Positions 1 through 6,149 of a stretch of DNA of 11,109 nucleotides are shown here, in pieces (within the stretch, counting starts at the first letter, position 1; each line of letters begins with the position of its first letter). The notes below the pieces were generated by a model that was given only the letters and a program-made list of their open reading frames with translations, was not told the origin of the DNA and did no database searches. Source of the stretch: an uncultured Clostridia bacterium (GTDB lineage: Bacteria > Bacillota > Clostridia > TANB77 > CAG-508); contig CAKPLV010000015.1 in the NCBI GenBank assembly GCA_934167735.1, positions 1 through 11,109 on the forward strand. The letters are read 5' to 3'. Made by a program: the position numbers and the translations under genes.

Positions 1-105
1 ACCGTAAAAGGCGAACTCGTTGTTCAATCGGAAGATGGCGTATTCGAGTTGCTTCCGCTACTTGAATACTCGATAAAAACGACAAAAATAAAACTCAACA
101 AATAA
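1..105 (+). CDS. 3' end of an unidentified gene (partial)
   Basis: An open frame enters from the left edge and runs 34 codons to TAA at 103-105. The visible C-terminus mixes acidic and hydrophobic residues (GVFELLPLLEYS) and ends in a lysine-rich tail (KTTKIKLNK). I do not recognise the family, and 34 residues are too few to assign one. Its codons (ggc, ctc, tcg, ccg, acg, gag) differ from the A/T-ending codons used in all downstream genes. G+C is 40 of 105 bases, and 12 CpG dinucleotides fall in positions 1-120, against 3 in the 480 bases of trmL. This could be a transferred gene, a gene with atypical codon use, or a misjoined contig. No promoter is visible between it and trmL, so trmL may be read through from it. 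Confidence 0.5.
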   Translation, partial: TVKGELVVQSEDGVFELLPLLEYSIKTTKIKLNK

Positions 106-108
106 AAC

Positions 109-120
109 GCGGCTTGCCGC
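109..120. other. Small GC-rich hairpin between the partial gene and trmL
   Basis: GCGG, loop CTTG, CCGC forms a 4-bp stem (5 bp if a 2-base loop is allowed). On the plus strand it is followed by AAAACAC, not by a T tract, so it is a poor terminator for the partial gene. On the minus strand it is followed by GTTTTATTT, which would suit a weak terminator, but no minus-strand gene is seen upstream of it. Confidence 0.3.
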
Positions 121-141
121 AAAACACACAAAAGGATAAAA

Positions 142-621
142 ATGTTCAACATTGTATTAGTAGAACCCGAAATTCCACAAAACACAGGAAATATTGCGAG
201 AACCTGTGCAATAACAGGAGCTAAATTACATTTGGTTCATCCACTTGGTTTTCAAATTGATGAGAAATCAGTAAAAAGATCTGGTTTAGATTATTGGAAC
301 AAATTAGATATTGAAGAACATATATCATTAAATGAATTTTTGAATAAATATCCGCCAGAGGAGAATGATATGTTTTTTGCTACAACAAAAGGAAAAACAA
401 AATATACAGATGTTGATTATTCAAAAATGAATGAAGTTTTTGTTTTACCAGAACCATTGCTAGAAAAATATTTGGATACAAAAACAATAAGAATACCAAT
501 GTTACCAACATTAAGATCTTTAAATTTGTCAAATTCTGTAGCAATAATAACATATGAAATACTAAGACAACATGGATTTGAAGATTTACAAGAAACAAGT
601 ACATATTTTGATGAAAAGTAG
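142..621 (+). CDS. trmL: tRNA (cytidine/uridine-34 2'-O)-methyltransferase TrmL (SPOUT family), apparently lacking motif 2
   Basis: TrmL (YibK/CspR) uses S-adenosylmethionine to methylate the 2'-hydroxyl of wobble base 34 in certain leucine tRNAs. The protein is 159 residues, close to the usual length of about 157. Motif 1 is present (EPEIPQNTGNIAR, residues 8-20, with Arg20), as are TTKGK (81-85) and motif 3 (RIPM..LRSLNLSNS, 117-132), which forms part of the trefoil knot. The conserved motif 2, FGxExxG, is missing: residues run NEVFV then LPEPLLEKY, where relatives recalled from memory, such as E. coli TrmL, have FGPETRG before LP. About seven residues are absent at base 444/445 without a frameshift. 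That segment lines the SAM pocket, so activity is doubtful. The start is an ATG preceded by AAAGGAT. A terminator follows directly. Family assignment is secure; function is not. Confidence 0.9.
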   Translation: MFNIVLVEPEIPQNTGNIARTCAITGAKLHLVHPLGFQIDEKSVKRSGLDYWNKLDIEEHISLNEFLNKYPPEENDMFFATTKGKTKYTDVDYSKMNEVFVLPEPLLEKYLDTKTIRIPMLPTLRSLNLSNSVAIITYEILRQHGFEDLQETSTYFDEK

Positions 622-651
622 GGAGTATTAGATAATACTCTTTATTTTTTT
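621..651 (+). terminator. Rho-independent terminator of trmL
   Basis: GAGTATT (623-629), loop AGAT, AATACTC (634-640) gives a perfect 7-bp stem. Two G-U pairs can extend it at the base. The tract TTTATTTTTTT follows at 641-651. It starts at the last base of the trmL stop codon, so it ends that transcript and isolates the promoter downstream. Confidence 0.85.
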
Positions 652-660
652 GAGGAAAAA

Positions 661-667
661 TGTCGAA
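661..667 (+). promoter_or_regulatory. Possible Spo0A box (TGTCGAA)
   Basis: TGTCGAA matches the published Spo0A (0A) box consensus exactly. It lies in the intergenic region, about 39 bases upstream of the -35 element at 706. A related TGTCAAT (671-677) follows, and its inverted copy ATTGACA (705-711) overlaps the -35. From base composition, roughly one such heptamer would be expected by chance in this window, so the match is suggestive only. Confidence 0.25.
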
Positions 668-705
668 TACTGTCAATCGAAAAAGCAAAAAATAGAATAA
701 AGCTA

Positions 706-734
706 TTGACAATGTATAATGAATTTAATATACT
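706..734 (+). promoter_or_regulatory. Strong sigma-A-type promoter for the unknown gene
   Basis: A perfect -35 TTGACA (706-711) and a -10 TATACT (729-734, 5 of 6 matches) are separated by exactly 17 bases. Transcription should begin near 741, leaving about 55 untranslated bases before the ribosome binding site and putative start of the next gene. It lies just after the trmL terminator, so the next gene is its own transcription unit. Confidence 0.75.
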
Positions 735-782
735 TAAAACAGCATTTTTTTCAAAATTCAATCAATTTTTATTCATATAATT

Positions 783-789
783 AGGAGGA
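783..789 (+). promoter_or_regulatory. Ribosome binding site that points to a non-AUG start
   Basis: AGGAGGA is a near-perfect Shine-Dalgarno sequence. The in-frame codons at normal distance are ATA at 796 (7 bases after GGAGG) and ATT at 802 (13 bases). An in-frame stop at 778-780 closes the frame upstream. There is no ATG, GTG or TTG before TTG at 892, which has no Shine-Dalgarno of its own. Confidence 0.65.
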
Positions 790-795
790 ATCAAG

Positions 796-1335
796 ATAAA
801 TATTCAAAATACAGAAAAAATTAAAAATCTAATAGAAAATAAAGAAATTATTAAATTATTAAATTCAGCATTAAATTTAAATATAAGTCAATTGCAATTT
901 GTTAAAACATTAAAATTGGATGATATTTCAGAATACGAATTTGAACTTGTAAAAGCAAATGCAATTATTGAAAATGAAGAAGATATAGATATTTATTTAA
1001 AAATAATAAAAAGAAATAAAATCAAAGAATCTATATTTTGTTATTGGTGTACAATATATAATGAAGAAGTATGTGAAAAAGACGAAAATAAAAAGACTAT
1101 ATTAAATAAAGTAGTTATATCAGAATTAACTAAAAAAAGGTACCAACAATCAATATTTCTACAAATCGAAAATAATGTAAATAAAATATTAGAATTTGGA
1201 ACAGAGATAAATTTCATAGAAATAAATAATTTCATAGAAGAAACAGGCTTATCACATTTGCAAGAAACTTTTAATGATGATGAAGTATTAATGATAGGAA
1301 CAAAACCAAATATAAATAAAAAAGATGCAAAATAA
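796..1335 (+). CDS. Unidentified protein with apparent ATA (or ATT) start
   Basis: I do not recognise this protein. From ATA at 796 it would have 179 residues. The only canonical start, TTG at 892, would give 147 residues but lacks a ribosome binding site and would discard 32 plausible residues. The 796 start is preferred because AGGAGGA sits 7 bases before it and a strong promoter sits upstream. The protein is charged and mostly helical in appearance, rich in Ile, Lys, Asn and Glu. It has no signal peptide or membrane segment. One Cys-rich patch, FCYWC (residues 81-85) with another Cys at 93, stands out. A single-base loss of an ATG (ATG to ATA), a sequencing error or a truly regulated rare start would all look the same. 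It converges with the PBP gene 8 bases away. Confidence 0.6.
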   Translation: MNIQNTEKIKNLIENKEIIKLLNSALNLNISQLQFVKTLKLDDISEYEFELVKANAIIENEEDIDIYLKIIKRNKIKESIFCYWCTIYNEEVCEKDENKKTILNKVVISELTKKRYQQSIFLQIENNVNKILEFGTEINFIEINNFIEETGLSHLQETFNDDEVLMIGTKPNINKKDAK

Positions 1336-1342
1336 TTGCACC
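1314..1342 (-). terminator. Terminator of the PBP gene, inside the end of the converging gene
   Basis: Read on the minus strand, GGTGCAA (1342-1336), loop TTATT and TTGCATC (1330-1324) form a 7-bp stem including one G-U pair, followed by TTTTTTATTT. On the plus strand the G-U pair becomes an A-C mismatch and there is no good T tract, so it favours the minus strand. The loop contains the stop codon (1333-1335) of the converging gene. Confidence 0.6.
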
Positions 1343-1343
1343 T

Positions 1344-3239
1344 TTAATATAAATCCGCATCTGAAGTATTAGGATTACTACTATTATTTTTGTTTCCAGT
1401 TTCAACTCCAAGGTAAGGTAAAATTTCACTTAACATTTTACCAGCTGTTGGAGCAGCTATTTGTCCACCATTATGGTTAACGCCTTCTCCAGGAGAATCA
1501 AGAATTACAAGTAAAACAATTCTTGTATTTTCAACAGGAGATATTGCTAAAAATGACGCAATATAACCATCATTTGAACCATAAATAGGTTCAGAAGTAC
1601 CTGTTTTTCCACCAATTGAGTATCCTGAAAGAGCAGGAATATTTTCTTTTACTCTTCCACCAGTACCTTTAGTTACTACAGATTCCATCATAGAAGCTAC
1701 TTTATCTGCAGTTTCTTTTGAAAGAACTTGTCTAACTGTTTTTGTATCAAAAGTTGTTACTTCACCAGTATCTGTATTTGTTATTTTTTCAACTATTTGT
1801 GGTTGAACTAAAACACCATCATTTGCGATTGCACTTGCGGCTGTAATCATTTGAAGAGGAGTGATCTTGAAACGTTGCCCAAATGACATTGTTGCAAGTT
1901 CATGTGGTTTTATTTTTGCTAAATCGTAAAATATACCTTTTCCTTCACCAGAAAGAGATATACCGGATTTATTAAAAAATCCGAAAGCTTCATAGTACTT
2001 ATAAGATAATGTTGCACCGACTCTTAAACCTAATTCCATAAACGCAGGGTTACAAGAATTTTCTAATGCATTTCTTAAAGTTTCTCTTCCATGAGAATTT
2101 GGATATTTCCAACATTTTGTTGCTTGTTCTGCACCAGATACAAGATAAGATCCTTCACATTTGAAATCTCCCTCAATATCTGTATCTGTAATATTTTCTT
2201 CCAACGCTATTGCAGATGTTATAATTTTAAAAACAGAGCCAGGTTCATATGTACTTTGTACAGCTTTTGGAGACCACATTTGGAATAATTTATCTGTTTT
2301 TTCTGAACTTGATAAAGAGTCCCAATCTTTTTGTAAAGAAGCATTAGGTGTATTTGGATTATTACAATCATAGTTAGGATAATCTGCCATTGCTAAAATT
2401 TTCCCTGTTGAAGGATCCATAGCAACAGTTATTCCACTTTTACATTTATACTGATCTACAGCTTCTGCTAAAGCTCTTTCTACTATACTTTGAATATTAA
2501 CATCAATTGTTAAAGTAATATCATATCCATTTTCAGCAGCTATATAAGTTTTTTCTGAATTTGCAATTTCTGATTGAGTAGAATCTTTTAAACTTACAGA
2601 TTTTCCAGAAGTACCTTTTAATAAACTATCCCAAGAATATTCAATTCCAGATAATCCTTGATTATCTGTACCTGTAAAACCAAGTACAGTAGAAGCTAAT
2701 GAGCCATAAGGATAAGATCTATTTGTTGAATCTTCTAAACTAATTCCAGTTTTGAATTTTAATTTATCTTTCCAATTGGTTAATTCAGTTACTTTATCTT
2801 GTACAACATCTGAAGCAACTAGAAACCTTGAAGTATTATTTTTTAATTTATCTAATAATTCATTGTAATCTAGTTCTAAAATACTAGCAAGTCCTTGTGC
2901 TACTAATTCTTTATTACTGTCATCAATATCTGATGGATTAACATATATTTTATCTGTATCATAACTAATTGCTAATGTGTTTCCATTAGAATCATATATA
3001 GAACCTCTTTTTGCTGAAATTGTTTCAGTTAAGGTCTGTTGTGATGTAGCAGAGATTTGTAATGACGCACCATCAATTAATTGTAAATATACAAGACGAC
3101 AAATTAGTAGTAAAAAAATAAGAAAAGTAAAAATAAGAATTAATTTTACTTTTAAACTAGATATGGTATTTGGAACATTAATATCACTATTAGATGTTGT
3201 CATTTGTACTTTATTTTTTGTATTTTTCTTTTTCTTCAT
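1344..3239 (-). CDS. Class B penicillin-binding protein, transpeptidase (FtsI/SpoVD/PBP2 type)
   Basis: This is a monofunctional D,D-transpeptidase that crosslinks peptidoglycan on the outer face of the membrane. The protein has 631 residues: a basic, polar N-terminal tail (1-29), one membrane segment (about 31-54), a dimerisation domain opening with KRGSIYDSNG (77-86), then the transpeptidase domain. The three active-site motifs are intact: SVFK (Ser335, Lys338), SCN (395-397) and KTGT (545-548). The C-terminal tail after about 612 is Asn/Ser-rich. No PASTA domain follows, which argues against a typical SpoVD and for an FtsI-like septal PBP, but the choice cannot be settled from sequence alone. 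The start is an ATG preceded by GGTGAT. It is transcribed alone, opposite to the other cell-wall genes in the window, and probably partners the SEDS protein FtsW. Confidence 0.93.
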   Translation of the reverse strand: MKKKKNTKNKVQMTTSNSDINVPNTISSLKVKLILIFTFLIFLLLICRLVYLQLIDGASLQISATSQQTLTETISAKRGSIYDSNGNTLAISYDTDKIYVNPSDIDDSNKELVAQGLASILELDYNELLDKLKNNTSRFLVASDVVQDKVTELTNWKDKLKFKTGISLEDSTNRSYPYGSLASTVLGFTGTDNQGLSGIEYSWDSLLKGTSGKSVSLKDSTQSEIANSEKTYIAAENGYDITLTIDVNIQSIVERALAEAVDQYKCKSGITVAMDPSTGKILAMADYPNYDCNNPNTPNASLQKDWDSLSSSEKTDKLFQMWSPKAVQSTYEPGSVFKIITSAIALEENITDTDIEGDFKCEGSYLVSGAEQATKCWKYPNSHGRETLRNALENSCNPAFMELGLRVGATLSYKYYEAFGFFNKSGISLSGEGKGIFYDLAKIKPHELATMSFGQRFKITPLQMITAASAIANDGVLVQPQIVEKITNTDTGEVTTFDTKTVRQVLSKETADKVASMMESVVTKGTGGRVKENIPALSGYSIGGKTGTSEPIYGSNDGYIASFLAISPVENTRIVLLVILDSPGEGVNHNGGQIAAPTAGKMLSEILPYLGVETGNKNNSSNPNTSDADLY

Positions 3240-3270
3240 ATTATCACCATTCTTTTGTTAAGTTTTTATC

Positions 3271-3299
3271 ATTTTATAATAAAAACAAATAAAAATCAA
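3271..3299 (-). promoter_or_regulatory. Candidate promoter of the PBP gene
   Basis: On the minus strand, TTGATT (3299-3294) and TAAAAT (3276-3271) are 17 bases apart, matching the consensus at 4 of 6 and 5 of 6 positions. It overlaps the candidate comM -10 on the other strand, so the two promoters would compete. AT-rich sequence makes chance matches common. Confidence 0.4.
3275..3280 (+). promoter_or_regulatory. Candidate -10 element for the comM operon
   Basis: TATAAT is a perfect -10 hexamer in the divergent region. No convincing -35 lies 16-18 bases upstream; TTGTTA at 3255-3260 is only 14 bases away. Transcription would begin near 3287, giving a leader of about 50 bases that contains the small ORF and hairpin at 3303-3326. 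Confidence 0.35.
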
Positions 3300-3302
3300 T
3301 AA

Positions 3303-3326
3303 AAAGAGGATAAAATGTCTCTTTAG
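3303..3326 (+). other. Leader hairpin with a three-codon ORF before comM
   Basis: AGAGGAT (3306-3311 region) precedes ATG TCT CTT TAG at 3315-3326, a Met-Ser-Leu mini-ORF with its own Shine-Dalgarno-like site. The true comM ribosome binding site AAAGGAT follows one base after its stop. AAAGAG (3303-3308) pairs with CTCTTT (3319-3324), placing the mini-ORF ATG in the loop. This could be a translational leader or a chance duplication of the start signal. Confidence 0.3.
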
Positions 3327-3337
3327 AAAGGATAAAA

Positions 3338-4873
3338 ATGTTATCTAAAATAAAAACAATGTCATTATTAGGTCTTGATGGATATTTAGTAGAAATTCAA
3401 ACAGATATAAGTAATGGAATACCAGAATTCGAAATAGTTGGACTGCCTGATACAAGTGTAAAAGAAGCTAAAAAAAGAATAAAAGCTGCAATAAAAAATT
3501 CACAAATGGATTTTCCAAGTAAAAAAATATTAATAAATCTTGCTCCTGCAAATCAAAAAAAAGGAGGAACTAGTTTTGATTTGGCGATTACAATTGGAAT
3601 ATTAATTGCTATGCAAAAAATTCCAAAAGTAAATTTTGATGAACTAAACAAAACAATATTTATAGGAGAATTATCATTAGATGGAAGAATAAATGGAAAT
3701 AATGGAGTTCTACCAATGTGTATAGAAGCTAAGAAATTAGGAATAAAAAGAGTAATATTATCAAAAGAAAACTCAAATGAAGCTTCAATTATTGATGGAA
3801 TTGATGTTATACCAGTAAATAATATAAGTGAAGTAATAAAATATTTGAATAATGAAATGAAAATTATAAGAGAAGAAAAAAATTTTGAGAAATATAAAAT
3901 AAAAAAATATGAAAATATGGATTTTTCAGAAATAAAAGGACAAGAAGACATGAAAAGAGCACTAGAAATCGCAGCTGCTGGAGCACATAATTGTTTACTT
4001 ATTGGGAGTCCGGGCTCAGGAAAAACAATGAGCGCAAAAATGATGAATACAATTCTTCCTGAAATGAATTTTAATGAAATTTTGGAGGTAGCTAAAATTC
4101 ATAGTATTTCAGGAGAATTAAAAAATGATGAAATAATGACAAAAAGACCATTTAGAATGCCATATCATACAATAACTGTAAGTTCTATGATTGGTGGGGG
4201 TAAATATCCAAAACCAGGAGAAGTCAGTTTAGCACATGATGGAGTATTATTTTTAGATGAACTTCCTGAATTCAAAAAAGAAGTTTTAGAAGCACTAAGA
4301 GAGCCTTTGGAAAATCACTCAATTTCTATAAATAGACTTTATGCAAATTATATGTTTCCTTGTAAATTTATCTTTGTTGGTAGTATGAATCCATGTCCAT
4401 GTGGGTATGAAGGAGATATAGAAAGAGAATGCAAATGTACAGAATCAGAAATCAGAAGATATTTAAAGAAAATCAGTGGACCATTATTAGATAGAATTGA
4501 TATACAAATTAGAACAAAAAGAGTTAAATATGATAAGTTAAATGTAAATATAAAAAATGAAACTTCAGCAGAGATAAGAGAAAGAGTTGTTAATGCTAGA
4601 AAAATTCAAAAAAATAGATATCAAGAATATGAAATTAATACAAATTCAGAGCTTACTCTAAAAATGATAGAAAAGTATTGCAAAATAGATGAAAAAAGTC
4701 AAGAACTTTTAAATAAAGCATTTGAAAAATTAAAATTAAGTGTAAGAGCATATACAAAAATATTAAAGGTTGCAAGAACAATTGCAGATTTAGAAGAAAA
4801 AGAAAATATAGAATATAAACATATTGCAGAAGCAATACAATATAGGAGTTTAGATAGAAAATATGATAATTGA
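3338..4873 (+). CDS. comM: YifB/ComM family AAA+ ATPase (Mg-chelatase-like)
   Basis: ComM is a hexameric AAA+ helicase that drives branch migration of transforming DNA during recombination; this role was shown in Vibrio and is inferred here. The 511 residues match the family's usual length. The N-terminal lon-like fold (1-170) contains GLPDTSVKEAKKR (35-47) and APANQKKGGTSFDL (69-82). The AAA+ core has Walker A GSPGSGKT (223-230), Walker B VLFLDE (303-308) and the NPCPCG...CKC cysteine cluster (351-367). GPLLDRID (381-388) is the usual sensor region, and the C-terminal helical domain runs from about 430. ATG at 3338 with AAAGGAT seven bases upstream gives the canonical N-terminus. It overlaps dprA by 11 bases, which implies one transcript and translational coupling. 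Confidence 0.93.
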   Translation: MLSKIKTMSLLGLDGYLVEIQTDISNGIPEFEIVGLPDTSVKEAKKRIKAAIKNSQMDFPSKKILINLAPANQKKGGTSFDLAITIGILIAMQKIPKVNFDELNKTIFIGELSLDGRINGNNGVLPMCIEAKKLGIKRVILSKENSNEASIIDGIDVIPVNNISEVIKYLNNEMKIIREEKNFEKYKIKKYENMDFSEIKGQEDMKRALEIAAAGAHNCLLIGSPGSGKTMSAKMMNTILPEMNFNEILEVAKIHSISGELKNDEIMTKRPFRMPYHTITVSSMIGGGKYPKPGEVSLAHDGVLFLDELPEFKKEVLEALREPLENHSISINRLYANYMFPCKFIFVGSMNPCPCGYEGDIERECKCTESEIRRYLKKISGPLLDRIDIQIRTKRVKYDKLNVNIKNETSAEIRERVVNARKIQKNRYQEYEINTNSELTLKMIEKYCKIDEKSQELLNKAFEKLKLSVRAYTKILKVARTIADLEEKENIEYKHIAEAIQYRSLDRKYDN

Positions 4874-5741
4874 ATATTGTGATGAAAAATATCCTGACAA
4901 TTTAAGAGAAATATTAAAACCACCCAGCAGAATATATGCTCTTGGCAATATTAATTTATTAGATAGTTATGGAATTGCAGTTGTTGGATCAAGAACAAAT
5001 ACAGAATACGGAGAAAAGATGTGTGAATTTTTTACAAAAGGTTTAGTAGAATATGGACTAAATATTATAAGTGGACTTGCAATAGGAATTGATAGTATTG
5101 CACATGAAACAGCATTAAAATATTCGGGAAATACAGTTGCTGTTTTACCAAGTGGATTGAATAATATATATCCAAGTGTTAATAAAGAATTGGCAAGAAG
5201 AATATTAAAAAATGATGGAACAATTATTAGTGAATATTCAAATGAAATAAAAGCAGATTCAAATAAATTCAGAGAAAGAAATAGATTAATTGCAGGATTA
5301 GCAATAGGAACATTAGTTATTGAAGCTGGTATATACAGTGGAACAAGTATAACTGCGAGAATTACTAAAAGTTTAAATAAAAATGTATTTGCACTTCCAA
5401 GTAATTTAGATAGTAAAAAAGGAAAAACAACAAATGAATTAATTAAAAAAGGTGCAAAACTTGTTACATGTGTTGAAGATATCATTAATGAATATTCTGA
5501 ATTAAAATTGATAAAAAGAGAAAAGAATAAAAAAGTAGAGAGTATTCAAGTTTCAAAAGAATTAAAAGATGTGTATAACTGTATTTTAAAAATACCCAAA
5601 GATATTAATACAATAGCAAGAGAATTAAATAGAAATATTAATGAAATAAACTATAAAATAATGATGCTAGAATTAGATGATAAAATTCAAGAATTACCTG
5701 GACAAAGATTTATAGTAAAAGAAGAGGTAAATGATGATTAA
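4863..5741 (+). CDS. dprA: DNA-processing protein DprA (Smf), short form
   Basis: DprA binds incoming single-stranded DNA and loads RecA onto it during natural transformation. The 292-residue protein has the Rossmann-like core: VGSR (41-44), SGLAIGID (70-77), LPSGLNNIYP (95-104), FRERNRLIAG (136-145) and EAGIYSGTSITA (154-165). A C-terminal winged-helix-like region (about 236-285) follows. It starts only about 35 residues before the core, so the N-terminal helix-hairpin/SAM-type domain of longer DprA proteins is missing; family members are often near 360 residues. The nearest Shine-Dalgarno-like sequence (AGGAG, 4844-4848) is 14 bases from the ATG. Reinitiation after the comM stop, which lies inside the overlap, is therefore likely. 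Its placement with comM fits a DNA uptake or recombination role. Confidence 0.93.
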   Translation: MIIEYCDEKYPDNLREILKPPSRIYALGNINLLDSYGIAVVGSRTNTEYGEKMCEFFTKGLVEYGLNIISGLAIGIDSIAHETALKYSGNTVAVLPSGLNNIYPSVNKELARRILKNDGTIISEYSNEIKADSNKFRERNRLIAGLAIGTLVIEAGIYSGTSITARITKSLNKNVFALPSNLDSKKGKTTNELIKKGAKLVTCVEDIINEYSELKLIKREKNKKVESIQVSKELKDVYNCILKIPKDINTIARELNRNINEINYKIMMLELDDKIQELPGQRFIVKEEVNDD

Positions 5742-6087
5742 TAAAAGAAAAATTGGAGAAGCTGGAGAAGATATAGCAATAAAATATCTGAAAGATAAAA
5801 AATACAAAATAATTTGTAGAAATTTTTATACTAGAAGAGGAGAAATAGATATAGTAGCAGTTAAAGAAAATTGGCTAATTTTTTTTGAAGTAAAGACAAG
5901 AAATAATCTTAAATTTGGAACACCTGCAATGGCAGTAAACAATACAAAAATACAACACATGAAAAATGCTGCAAGAATTTTCTTAATGTTAAATAAGTTT
6001 AATAAATATAATATAAGATTTGATGTTATTGAAATTTTAAAAATAAAAAGTAAAAAAAGGTTAAATCATATAAAACAGATTATTTGA
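5731..6087 (+). CDS. yraN: UPF0102 family protein YraN, endonuclease-like
   Basis: YraN proteins are small, of unproven function, and carry a PD-(D/E)XK nuclease fold. This one has 118 residues, the normal length. The start IGEAGEDIAIKYL (8-20), the GEIDIVA stretch (37-43) and FFEVKTR (51-57) are family hallmarks. The candidate metal-binding residues are Glu38, Asp40, Glu53 and Lys55. It overlaps the end of dprA by 11 bases. GAGG at 5724-5727 is only 3 bases from the first ATG but 6 from the second (5734), so translation may begin at 5734. In many bacteria yraN lies beside comM and dprA, and the cluster here supports a shared DNA-processing role. It ends in TGA, which shows UGA is a stop in this organism. 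Confidence 0.9.
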   Translation: MMINKRKIGEAGEDIAIKYLKDKKYKIICRNFYTRRGEIDIVAVKENWLIFFEVKTRNNLKFGTPAMAVNNTKIQHMKNAARIFLMLNKFNKYNIRFDVIEILKIKSKKRLNHIKQII

Positions 6088-6093
6088 GTTTAC

Positions 6094-6122
6094 TTGAAAA
6101 AAAGTCAATTAGCTTGTATAAT
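6094..6122 (+). promoter_or_regulatory. Strong sigma-A-type promoter for rsmA-fmt
   Basis: TTGAAA (6094-6099, 4 of 6) and a perfect TATAAT (6117-6122) are separated by 17 bases. Transcription should begin around 6129, just before the AAAGGAGG ribosome binding site at 6135-6142, so the leader is very short. It starts 7 bases after the yraN stop, giving rsmA-fmt its own start in addition to possible read-through from comM-dprA-yraN. Confidence 0.75.
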
Positions 6123-6149
6123 ATATGTGTATTTAAAGGAGGATACCAT

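Noticed and set aside
131..146. A 16-base sequence (AAAGGATAAAAATGTT) shared exactly by the starts of trmL (131-146) and comM (3327-3342)
   Set aside because: It consists of a Shine-Dalgarno, an A-rich spacer and ATG. ftsW has a similar version. Convergence on the same start signal is the simpler explanation than a mobile repeat.
380..712. Long minus-strand open frame antisense to trmL; similar antisense frames occur opposite comM, dprA, murE and mraY
   Set aside because: These are shadows of AT-rich coding sequence: Leu/Phe/Ile-rich translations without ribosome binding sites or recognisable motifs.
753..769. AAAATT-caatc-AATTTT hairpin in the leader of the unknown gene as an attenuator or riboswitch
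   Set aside because: A six-pair stem of A-U only is unstable, and such repeats are frequent in this AT-rich DNA. No riboswitch motif was recognised.
6084..6149. In-frame TTG at 6084 as the start of rsmA, giving 22 extra residues
   Set aside because: It overlaps the yraN stop, has no ribosome binding site, and its codons cover the promoter at 6094-6122. ATG 6150 has AAAGGAGG at proper spacing and gives the normal N-terminus.
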